A DNA stretch of 64,000 bases from NCBI RefSeq assembly GCF_037975245.1, contig NC_092580.1, positions 15,880,001 to 15,944,000 of the forward strand, read 5' to 3'. This stretch comes from Apostichopus japonicus. Its lineage: Eukaryota > Echinodermata > Holothuroidea > Aspidochirotida > Stichopodidae. Positions 41,201-53,200 of this stretch are shown one piece after another (within the stretch, counting starts at the first letter, position 1; each line of letters begins with the position of its first letter). The position numbers and the translations under genes are program-made. The notes beneath the pieces are model-generated. The model made no database searches and was not told where the DNA came from. It saw only the letters and a list, made by a program, of their open reading frames with translations.

Positions 41201-44200
41201 TTGTATCAACCGTTCAATTTCATTTTCTTCCCTTATTTCCCCCCCCCCCCCCCCGACTTTCATTCAATGCGATATGAAATATGAACCGGGTGGGTGTGCT
41301 GGTTAGTGAAACGATACCTGCATATGACACTGCACTGAAATGATAGAAGACTGGGCAGGCCACAAAAGGGAGTGTATCGTCAGTTTGGATAGCGTAGACT
41401 GTAGCAGAGATAGAGATGGAGTCAATCATAGTTTGCTGTTCAAATATTTGCTATTTCTTCCTGTTAGTCTTTCGGACGTGTAATAGGGTAATTTAACTGC
41501 CAGTTGACTTAAGTCACAAACTAACAAGGTAATTACTCTGTATTATTAGGCAAATATGTATCAACAGCTGCTATTATTGCTCTTTTTTATTAATGGCAAT
41601 GTTTTGACAGTGCTAACATATATAATGTGTCTGTTTGGAATCCCTCCCATACAGCACATGTTTTTTACAAAAGGGCATCACGATGTGTCTGTTTATTGCT
41701 AAGCGGCGGGACGTGTTGACTTAAACGACAAACTGTGATGCACCACAGAGAAAACTGGAGAATAGATAAAAAAATAAACCTAATTATGTCATGGCTTGAT
41801 CTAGGTTACAGTCTGACTGACTTTGATGGTAGTTTCTCGTCAGATATTAAACTTGACCGTATGTATGTCTAACTGAAAGGTAAAGGCCATCATGTGGAAT
41901 ATTCCCAAAGTGATTCCCGTCCACGAAATTTGTTCAGAGGCACCCTGACTAAGATAAAAAAAAAATTGTTAATCACAAATGGTCTCTACTGAGAAAGAAG
42001 GTTCTCATTCCTGCCAGATATGGATCTTGAGTCTCTGATTTGAAGAGTTTGATCGTAGAAATGGGGTGACCACTTTTTAACTCCCCTTTAGCAGATTCAG
42101 GAGCAGTTTAGTTTCCCCCTGTAACAACTTTACATCTTTTATCTGCCTTTATCTGCCTCTGAACTGAAAGTTAGAAATGGGTAGGCGTTTAAATTACTGA
42201 TCGTTAATATTATCAGGTTTAAAGAAAATTTGATCCTATCTTTCGTCTGTCTTCAAGCCTTTTTTGCAATTTGTCGGTTGTAAACTAAAAGAAAACCTTA
42301 ACATTCTTGCCTCTAGCCATCCAAACATGAAGTCACCTTTCTCCTATTCTCTATATCCTTTGCATGGTATTGCTTAAAAGACAACCTTCTCCTGAACCTA
42401 CTGCTACATTTATTAATATATTTACGTTCCCCTCTATGTCTTAAGTACTTATCGCACAAGAACAAATTTCATGTAAAATAGCAATACGGGTAATACGAGT
42501 GAGCATTTAACTTTGTTTCCATTCACAGATATACAGGACCCTGTGTTATTTTTGGGAAATTTTTGAACTAAATCATCATTGAAATCTATCTACATAAAAG
42601 CTACCGATATCCACATTTTTTTCTTCCTCCTCATCCTCCTTGCATGTTCTTGGACTGCGGATTAAACTTGTTATTTTGCATAATTTTTGCAGTGTCCTGA
42701 GGGATAACATGATCTCCTGGCAGATAGAAGACATGACCGGAGCCTTCGAAGAACTGCGGTCAGTCGAGACATTGGACATGGCCAACAATAATTTAAGAAA
42801 TCTCCCCGTCGGAGCCCTTTCCGGTTTAGACAGTCTGAGAAAGCTGTAAGTACTCACTCGACTCTCTCTATATCTCTCTCTTGTGTTGGTTTGCCGCATG
42901 TCTCACTGTGAGTGGAAAGTATTACATTGAATCAGCACAGTAACCTAATTCCAAGGTTTTTCCAAACTTGAGGAGAAAAGGCCACTTTAGGTGAGGTACC
43001 GGTCTGTTTATGAAAACCGAGATACAAATGCTGCATGCATACAGGGACTATAACCGTTGGAATGCTTTGCTCCCACAAAGGTTTCTCTTCGAATCACAGA
43101 TTGGTGTATAGAGGAATGGTGTATAAGGCAGATTTTTTTCACTGTGCCCCCTCATTTGATAAGTACAGTAATTACTCTTTCTTAGCTAGGATAAGGTCTT
43201 TCATGATTGATAGTTGAGCAGAGTTTACAACCTGTGATTGGATTCGTAATTGATGCTGTGTGGATGGCTTGTTTCATGTAAATTAGCATTAGTGATATGC
43301 TGGTAACATGTGAACTGAAAGCAAGGTAGCACATAAGTTAATTGATTTATTTATGTCCCATATTCAAGTCCAGATATTTAGAGAGTTTTCTCAGTTGTTT
43401 TTCCTCTGTGAAATTCACATTTAGGAAAGTTAAAAAGACATAGTGTGCCATGATTTTGATTGCAGGTACTTGAAAGAATGAAATAGATTTATACAAGAGA
43501 TTAAAAAAAACAACACATTTGACAGTTTCATAAGCAAGGGTTTCGTGTCAGGGGGTAAACTGAAATTAAAAATTTGGTCAGGAAGAATCAATTAAACTTA
43601 TCGTATAATATAGCCAGCATTGTGGAGATTTGATTGTAGTTGGGAGGGTCCCGGAGGGGGGGGGAATAGGAATGTGGTCAGTATCGCATCGCTTTTAAAG
43701 TTCAGCATTATGCTCTTTCCTTGGTGAGTTCTCCGAACGTCTTTCAGTCATTTGTCGGTTTCCATTTCATTTCTTCAAATGCTGGGAATCATCTGAAGGT
43801 TACAGCGAGTTTACATGTGAACAAAGAGATTATCATCTCAAAAGACCCCCCCCCCCACCAATTGAGATGGTTTGTGATGACAAGTTTGAACATATTGTGA
43901 AAGCTTATCAGATGCATTGAATAATGCCTTCAAACTATAGGCCGTGCTGACATAAATGAAAATTTGATTCAGCCCTAATGATGTGTCAATGGAGAGCTGC
44001 AGTGCATGTTGGCACTCTGGTTCGGAGAGTGTCATCTTTCTGATCCATAAGATACTTTAATTTCTCCAATAGATACTTTATACTGCTGTATAGGGCTGTC
44101 AGTAGTAACTGCTCATGCATGTGCCCCCATTCGTCTACTGCATCATATATACATGTGTTAAATTGCCCATTAAGCATCATGCAGGCTGGCTGCCTGCATC

Positions 44201-47200
44201 GGTCTACCACACAACCTTGGCCGGCGACATTGTAAATTTGAAAATCATCCATCGAGCTTGTCGCTGCTTCGTGAATTGCGTTTTACGCGCAGACGTAATT
44301 TATCACGACGTGCCTGACATGAGCAAAGTTTGCATTGTCATCTATGCAAGTACAATGTGTGTAATATCTTACATGGAACAAAAAAAACGCTAGCTAAAAA
44401 GCAAACAGGTTTACTTGATTTGCTCCACTCATTTATTTTTCTTGACAGTCACGGTTTGTTTGCTACTTCTACTGTACAATCAAACCGAACCATCTGCTAC
44501 AAAGGACTGTTTACTTCCAAATTATCTACATTTGATCATAAATCATTTTTGATAAAAAAAATAAAAAACACAGATTATTGTGATTTATCAGACTTGATTT
44601 TTCTTTTCCGGTTTTGTATTCGTTTAAACGTCGTCAGCAGAAAGAACGAACAACAATGTCATTGATTAATTTGCGATTTTTTTTTTTCTAGCAATATTGT
44701 GTCAGCACATGTATACATCATCAACATAGTAGAGTAATTAAGCCCCAGTCATGATGCTATGATTGGGACAGTATCAGAGGCTTAGGTTGGACTGCTAAAT
44801 AGCATAAAAGTCAAAAAGGTAAAATTCGGCTTCCAATACTCTCTTCTCGCGAAAACTTAACTTTTGCTGAACGAGTGTTGACAAAGTCGAGCATATACAA
44901 CCTAGCATTTGATTCATAGGTTTTTCTCCATCGATGATGCAAATTTTCTTTCTTCTTTTTGTACAGGAAATCCTTTTTCCTTTTTAGTGGTGTAATCATA
45001 CTTCCCATTCATGATCAGATCTCTGTCCTGTTATAGTTTATAATAGGAAAGAGGTTTGTTCGTGCTTCAAAACCACAGAGTTGTTGTTTCTGCCAGAAAA
45101 AGAAAAATTTAAATAAATGTAAACGGAAAAAAGATTTCTTGTCGAACAAAAAGTGCTGGAATTGTATGTGGGGGCAGGGGGAGGGGGTGGGCGGGTGGGG
45201 GAACTTTCACAATAGTGAAAGCTAACCTTGTTCAGCTCCTTCTAATCATAACCTGTTATATAAATCTTTCACTCTGTTCTACAAATGAAGAGGTTGCACA
45301 TATTCAGATCGGGTCAGTGATGGGAATCAACTGCCCACTTCCCCATATTACAGGGTTGTCCAACCTTTTCCAGAGGAGGGCCACATGGAATGATTATGAT
45401 GAAGGAGAGGCCGCATGAACCCTACACTCGATTTTTCGATTTTTTGCCCGAAGCCACTGATTTATTTTCCTTCCTGATAAAAAAGATGAATAAAGTTCAG
45501 CCGCCCCCCCCTCCCCCCTCTGCTGAGAGAGTGTCACACAAACTAACCTGTATGCAGTTTTTTGGACCCATATTAAGGTTCGAATGATTGATTATATAGC
45601 TTCAAATTGTTATCAATAAATCTGCTCACTAAAATTTCGCACCGTAGAGCATCTCTGGCGGGCCGGACGCAACCCTGCGGCGGGCCGGACTGTGGCCCGC
45701 GGGCCGTAGGTTGGACAACCCTGCCATAGTATATAGTAGATTAATTATAAATTAATAGATATCCTCACCATATGTGCATTTTTCTTTTTCGGACACCTAC
45801 ATTTCCTTTCAATTTTCTTTTCATGTTTGGATGTCCTATCATCCATCGTTTGAAACAACATCTAGTCCATAGAATTTTCTCTCTCTCTCCCTCCCCCCCT
45901 CACCTTTTTTTTTTCACCTTTTAATTTTTGTTTGTTTTTTGAAAGAGTCTCATGAGAAGTGAAGATTAACCTACCTATTCTTTTAATTTGTATTATATAT
46001 CTTGTTTCCTCAGGGACATCAGAGATAATGACATAGTCTCCATCCACGAGAACCCTTTCGATGACACTCCACACCTACAACAACTGTAAGTCACTTTTGT
46101 CGTTGCCGTTCTGACCGTATGCCAAATACAATTAAACCTGTCCTAAATTTTTTTGAAGGGGGCTGTCAGATGCAATAAACCTCAAAAAGAACTGTTATAG
46201 TCTGGTTCTATGACTTGGAAAATATCATAAGTAGGCCAGGGTTCCAGCAATGGTATTACTTGACTTCCTTTGCTGTACTAAAACCTTGATGTCATATATG
46301 TCAGATGTTTTTTTGTTGTTTTTTCCTTCTTATCTTTCTCAGTATGCCACTTTAAGTGTGTATTAGAACTACTTCTTCCCTTCCTTACGGACAGATGGGA
46401 GACTTCTATTTCGTTTGTTTTCTAACACTGTCTTTGTCGTCACTAGTCGGTAGTCTTCATATACTGCAAGACTCAATATTATTCATATTCATATTCTCTT
46501 AGTTATTGTAAGGTGTGATAGTTATGATATACTTAATGGTTTGAAACTACAAAATGGTTTTTGCAGAAACAGTGTTTATTTCTGTATGTGTTATTTTTCT
46601 TGTCGTCATATGCGGTTTTTATAATTTCCCTCCATTTTCCCCCTCCCTCCCCCCTCCATTAGGTTTCTCAACACAACCTCCATGTACTGCGACTGTCAAG
46701 TAGCCTGGTTTGCCGACTGGGTACGCGAATCCGGACTGACCCGCGATGTGGCGGCTTCTTGCTCTCATCCAGAGAGTCTCCTCGGAAGGGACATATTCCA
46801 CCTAGAGAAATCGCAACTCGTGTGTGGTACGTTTTTTTTCCTTCCGATTTTTGAGTTGTGTGGTTACACTAAGGGTGCAATTTATCAGGTACTTAACACC
46901 ATCAGTCTTGGTTTGGGATCGTCTGCTGCCATAATTCAGTCAAGTCTGGGAGCTTCTACAGACGCTTTGGGGTTGCTCTCTATTGATTGCCTCTGTGGTA
47001 ACATCTAAACATGTCACTTTATAACTGTGTAAGAGTGATTTTATTAGATCATTTATTATATTGTAGTTAGGTTAATTGGGGGGGGGTGAGGGAAAGATGA
47101 GAATTAAGCCATCTCCATGTGACATTCATGACTGTGCAACATCTAAAAGAAGTTGTGGCCTCCTCATTGATTTTAATAGTCTCTCTTCATTGTGTCATTT

Positions 47201-50200
47201 TTATTCTCGTCATTAAATCCAAATTAACATCCGACCCCTTTTTTATTTGATGATTGTTGCAGAGGAAAGACCAAGTCCTTACATCATCCAGCAACCAGAG
47301 ACCACAGTCGCTCTACGAGGGGACAACGTCTCCCTGGTATGCGTCGCAGCGACTACCAGCGACTCCGAATTCATGGTGGTGTGGAAGAAAGATAACAGAC
47401 CTCTTCGGGATGCCACACCGTTGAACGTGATAGGCCGTGGTCTGGGGAAGACCCTGGAGTTTACATCAGTGCTCTCTCTGCCGAACGTCGATAACGACGA
47501 CCAGGGGCGTTATCAGTGCGTGTTTACCAACGAGTTTGGCTCCGATTACACCAAGAAAGCTAAAGTAACAGTACATGGTAAGTGTAATAATATCTAGACA
47601 GCCATCAGTTAAATGAAATGTGCAATTGGTGAAGAACTCGGTTTAAAAGGCTGGTAACTAATTAAGTAAACTTTCCCCAGAAAGTTATTTCAAGGCGGAG
47701 GGGGGGGGGGAACACAGACTGAAACTTAAGTGGTTGCAGGATGCTAAGGTTAGAGTATACTTACTGATGTTAATGCTTTTTCCAGGTTGTACTTTTAATA
47801 TGTTAGTTTGTGGACCCCCCTACGCCCTCCCCCCCACCCTTCAACTCTTACTCTATTAAAGTTGTGTCTTCCATTTTACGTTTCAGTGTTTCCCACATTT
47901 ATCAAGACGCCATTGAATGTCCGGGAGAAAGTAGGGGATAATGCCAAACTGGAATGCTCAGCGAGTGGACATCCTAATCCTGTGATAGCCTGGAGAAAGG
48001 ATGGTGGTAGTGACTTTCCCGCTGCCCTGGATCGCCGCTTCCATGTCCTACCCCAGTCGGACAAGTTCTTCATTGTGGAGCTTCGACAGGAGGATATGGG
48101 CGTGTACAGTTGCAGCGCCACTAATGATGCAGGTACCATCATAGCTAACGCGACGCTGACAGTCCTTCAAGACCCTTACATGGTGCAGCCGTTAGAGGAT
48201 CAGCAAGTCAGTGTGGGTCATGCCGCCATTTTTGAGTGTGAGGTGGACGGGAGTCCGCCCCCTACCATCGAGTGGTTGAAGGACAACAAGGAGTTTGTTC
48301 CGTCAGACAGGCACAGACTACCCAACGGGGATGGCGGCCGTTTCTTGATCATTTTGGAGGTTCAGATGGAGGATGAAGGAGAATACACATGTAGAGCAAG
48401 CAACTCAGAAAATACAGTGGAGGAGACGGCTATTCTTACAGTAACAACAGGTCAGTTCAATGTTGTAACCATTGGTTTATTACCGCGGGCTGAAGTTTCC
48501 ATCCAGCCAGCTCCCCACTCCACCAACATCTCCCCCTCCCCCTCCCCCAACATCTCCCTCTCACCCAACATCTCCTCCTAAAGCCCCATTAGAAAAAAAA
48601 AAAAAATCATGAAGAAAAAAGAAGGTTGAAAATTAAATTGAAAACATGTGTTGCTATGTTATATACGTTTCCACTAAATCCCACTGCTTTTATTAGTCAT
48701 CACCAAAGCATTAATGCCAAAATGACCACTCTGCAGAAACTATGTTCAAAGTAACTTCCATCATGGAGTAATGTGTCATCAAGAAATCCATTCTCGTAAG
48801 TGATATCTGTCGTTGAAGGGTCCAGTGGAGCCGGTGGTGCACAGGATGGCACAACTGTTCTCTTCTCTCATGGACAGATCATCTGTTAATTCAACCACAG
48901 GATGAAAGGAGGCAGGCAGCCTAAGTCAACCAACACTTGCTGAATAGTGCATGTTAGGATATTAAACATAAAGCAGAGTGCATGTAGAGATATTTTGTGA
49001 GTGCAACTATTTTGACTTGTCGTACAAGTACAAGCCTCTAACCGGTCGTTGTTGCTCTTCCCTCTACAGAAGGAGCATTACTTCTCTCGGTGACCACGAC
49101 GACAGGCATCATCATCATTGCTGTGGTTTGCTGCATAGTCGGGACTTCCACCATATGGGTCATTGTGATATACCAGACACGAAAACTCCGTAGACGCTAC
49201 GCGCCGCCTTCCTCAGGCGAAAACTCCCTCCCGGCCGAAATACCGAGCACCTCCCTGAACGGCTCATCTGAAGGCACCATCCACCAGGAGACTAGTAGTG
49301 GTGTCTCTAGTGAAGGTAATTTAACACATCTGTTTTATCTCACTATGCATTTTATCTCACTATGCATTTTATCTCACTATGTATTTTATCTCACTATGTA
49401 TTTTATATCACTATGTATTTTATCTTACTATGTATGTGCGGATACTGTGGATGGTTATTTGTATAACTCCAGTGGGTGGTCTGCTTAAACTGAAATGTTC
49501 CTGCAAGCCTTTTTTCTTCCTCTAGGGTTTCCCTCAGATTTTTCGACAGAAATCAGGGATAATAAAATTTGATATAAGCAAAATGTTTCAGTGTAGAAGA
49601 ATGTTTCTATAGAGGCATTCCCCCCCCCCCCTCTTTTTCGCGGCATATTTGGAAGCATGGCGATTGCCTAGATAACAAAGAGTTTGTCATCATGTCAGGA
49701 TACGAGACGAGCATTAACTGATAACATTCATTCAGAAAATAATCCTGCCTGGTTAAACCTGTCCCCCCATCCCCCCTCCCCCCTCCTCTGAGAAACAGTG
49801 AAATAATGGAAGGTATAGAAGACTGACTAGTGGTGTTTTTCCTTTAATACTCCTAACAGCTACTGACAAGTACCAACAAGAAAACAGTGACTGCGACTCC
49901 ATGGAGGATATCACCAGAGGAGACCATCTAGCCTTTACACATAACGGCCGCACTGCTGCCATCTTTCCCAGTGAAATGGGCATCGAAGATCCACCAGAAT
50001 ACAATATCTGCAGCCAGAGAATACCAGGTGAGTTAAACCAGTAAATTAAAGTGACTAGAAGTATATATACCTTCTCTTCCTTTCTGTGGGACCAGTTGGT
50101 AGCTGGTGAAGCGAACATTCGCTGTTGTTAGATGCAAGATTTGGTCATGGAAGCAAGCGGAGAGATGAAAGGTTTGAACGCTAATTTGCGTCAGACAAGT

Positions 50201-53200
50201 CAGTATCAGTTTACACGAAATCTACGAAACCGAGGAACGGGAGTCTTATTACGTTTTTACTGACTATGGTCGGTTGATATGTGACTCTCCAAGTCGCTAT
50301 GTCTAGGTCACGATGTTTCGTCAGCCTGTGTGAAGAGTTGGACAGAGGATATTCTTTTGAACAACCCATAACGTCATAGTGTTATTAATCAAATCTGTCA
50401 GGTTGGGAAGGTGAGAAATTGAGTACAACAATTTTAAGCAGCAGTGGGGCGGCTTACATTCCCAAACTTTCCTAGCTCAAGTCATGAATGAATTTTTTTT
50501 ACTTCTTGATTACCAGGGACACGCTACCATCGGTTATAAAAATTAGCAGAAGTCTTAAAGTTGAAAAAGCAAATTAGGTGACAGGATCACGGTCAGAAAT
50601 GGGATCTGACTCTTGTTTGATGTTTGTTGATGCAACTGGTAGGCAGTCCCTCTACCAGTGAAGGCATTGTTTACAATAGATGATTTATGGCAGGTTTGGC
50701 TGGGATCATTACCGACGAATGTTAGACAGGGGCCATTGTTTAGTTGGTTGCCTGAGGTAGCATGTTAATGTACCGTTTGTTATTGTTATTGGCACATCAC
50801 TCACTGGGACTCTGGATGTTAGTGTCTCATGACGGTTACGCTTGATCTTCATGTTAAATAATGCAAGCGATATCTATCATTCTATAATTAGCCTTCTTCC
50901 GAGACAAAAGTGAGTTTGGATTTATCGTTCTCATCCCTCTCTCTCACTTTCTTATTCTTCTTCTCCTTCCCATCTCTCCTCCTGAAGAATGCATGGGAGA
51001 TACGCAGTATCACCAGCTCCCCCACGCAGTGGAGATTCACAAAGGTCCCATGTTTTCCTCCGAATATTCCCAAAACACGACTATCGGAGCCGGGGAGGAC
51101 CAGCCGTTCCTGGAGATCAACGAGTTAGCCAGGCGTCGCCATCTCTCCGATCAGGATGACATTCCCATGAACATCATGCAGGTCGTGAGGACTGGCCCAT
51201 CAGAGGCTGAACTTTCCCCACACCTAGAAGAACATCCCAGACTGGATCAGATGAGTGTATCGTCGGCCAACACCTACCCGGCGATGCCCCGGTATAACAG
51301 GCCCTGGAGAGGTGAGATCATTAAAATATAAGTTTACTCGGTTACCATAACCACAGGATTCAAAGTGTTGGGGGTAATTTATTTAAAGGGTACTGCCTGA
51401 TTGAGAATAAAATGGCACTATGACACTTGGCTTGGCATCAGGGGGAGGGGGTTTGTTAGGGGGTACGTACTTCAACCTCTTAATATGATATTGATGGAAG
51501 GAGGTTAGAAGAAAGAGATTTGGTGGAGTGGATAAAGGCAAGCGTTGGGAAGGGGAGGTACCAACCCTGTGACACTGGGTGGTAACACTTAGTTCCCTTT
51601 GAATCACCTGTGTTAACTGATCCGTGGGCAATGAAATATAGTATCAGGCAACCTTTTGACAGCCCAGGGTCTGTTTCAAGTCAAATTGTCTTCCCAATCT
51701 ATAATAAGTTCATTCAACGGGAAAGAATTTCACGGAGGCCCTCGGACGAAAGGTTTGAAAAAAAAAAAACTTCATCCTTACAAATGTGCTAAACTAAACT
51801 TCCCGGTGGCATTTAATAAATAAGATGGGGGTACTGAAGAGTTGTCATGGACTGGCAGAAAGAGTCATGTTATTTAGCTTGTATCCGTGGCAGTGGTGAA
51901 GTAGAATATGGGCTGTATTTTGTAGCAAAAGGAGAAATGACAAGAGAGAAAGAAACAAGGTCAGAGAGATGAGGTCAGGTACTACGGATCGTCAGCAGTG
52001 GGTCTGGCCTCTGTCATGTAATATCTATAGTGTACATTTATGCTATAGGATGCTTGGATCTCTGTGTAATGTTCACAGTCCATCCCTAAGGCATGCTCTG
52101 AGCATCTCTTTAATCTTTCGAAATGATTTTGAAAATTGAGTATCTCTCAAATTTCCTCATAGCCCTTTTTTTTGGTGTCGTGTCTCTTTTCCATTTTGTC
52201 ATTAAACTAACTTTAATGTTAGCTAATGAAACTCAGTGCAAACTACACTTGGACATAGTGGTGTGTTGTATTTTGAAGGGTTTTAATGTCTGTTTTGAAC
52301 TTAACCATGCAGTTTTTTTTTTTTAAACTTTTATGACTCCAAATGTTACCCTAAACATACCAACCAGATCAAGTAGGACATTTACGTAAATCTATTTATG
52401 ATAGTTAACTCAATTCCAGCCGACGAAGTATACATAAAGTGTCTGTTCGATTTTAAGTTGATTGAAGCTTTCTCTTTTGCACTTGGCCATCTGGTGTTCG
52501 GTAGTAGTATCTCTACTCGCATCTTAAATGTACGTCCCTTAACAATAAACTTTACGAATTAATATAGGATTATATACCTCTGTTTTATTTGAATGGAGAT
52601 GAGTGACCGTTGCTCTCCAGGAATCATGAGTTGGTTATTAACCAGAGACGGATATATTAACCAGGTTGGGTGTGCTTAGGAATTCTCACGGCATGCTGCT
52701 TTTCGTCTATACAATTCAGTATCGCATCCCTCTATGCACAGATGTATCACATTGGTTATTTTGCTTAATGTTCTAGCAATGAGGTGGAGCCCTTCCCCTT
52801 CCCCAAGTAACCTATCCAAGTCATGTTCAAGAAAGATGTTCTCACATTTCTCTCATTTTTTCCGATAGATTTTGCTTCCGATGAAGACGGTTCTTCGCCG
52901 AACCAGCCGAGCTCAACTCATTATCCGTGTGTACATGAACATTCTCTCAAAGGAAGAGACTCTTTAAAGCCACCTCCTCACAAACATAGAACTCGTAGAG
53001 TCGGGGCTGCCGACAAGCCTATTCGTGTGGACAAGTTGCAATCTAAAAAATGCCCATCTCATAGAAAAATGGATGCGGGCAGAAGGATAGGTGGCGGCGG
53101 ATCGACTCGATGCGGAGTACCGCAGTCATCGCTGAGTACCTCCCAGTTACCACCCGTCAGTCCCAGCACCAGCTTGGATGTGCCGGCCTTCCCTTACCAC

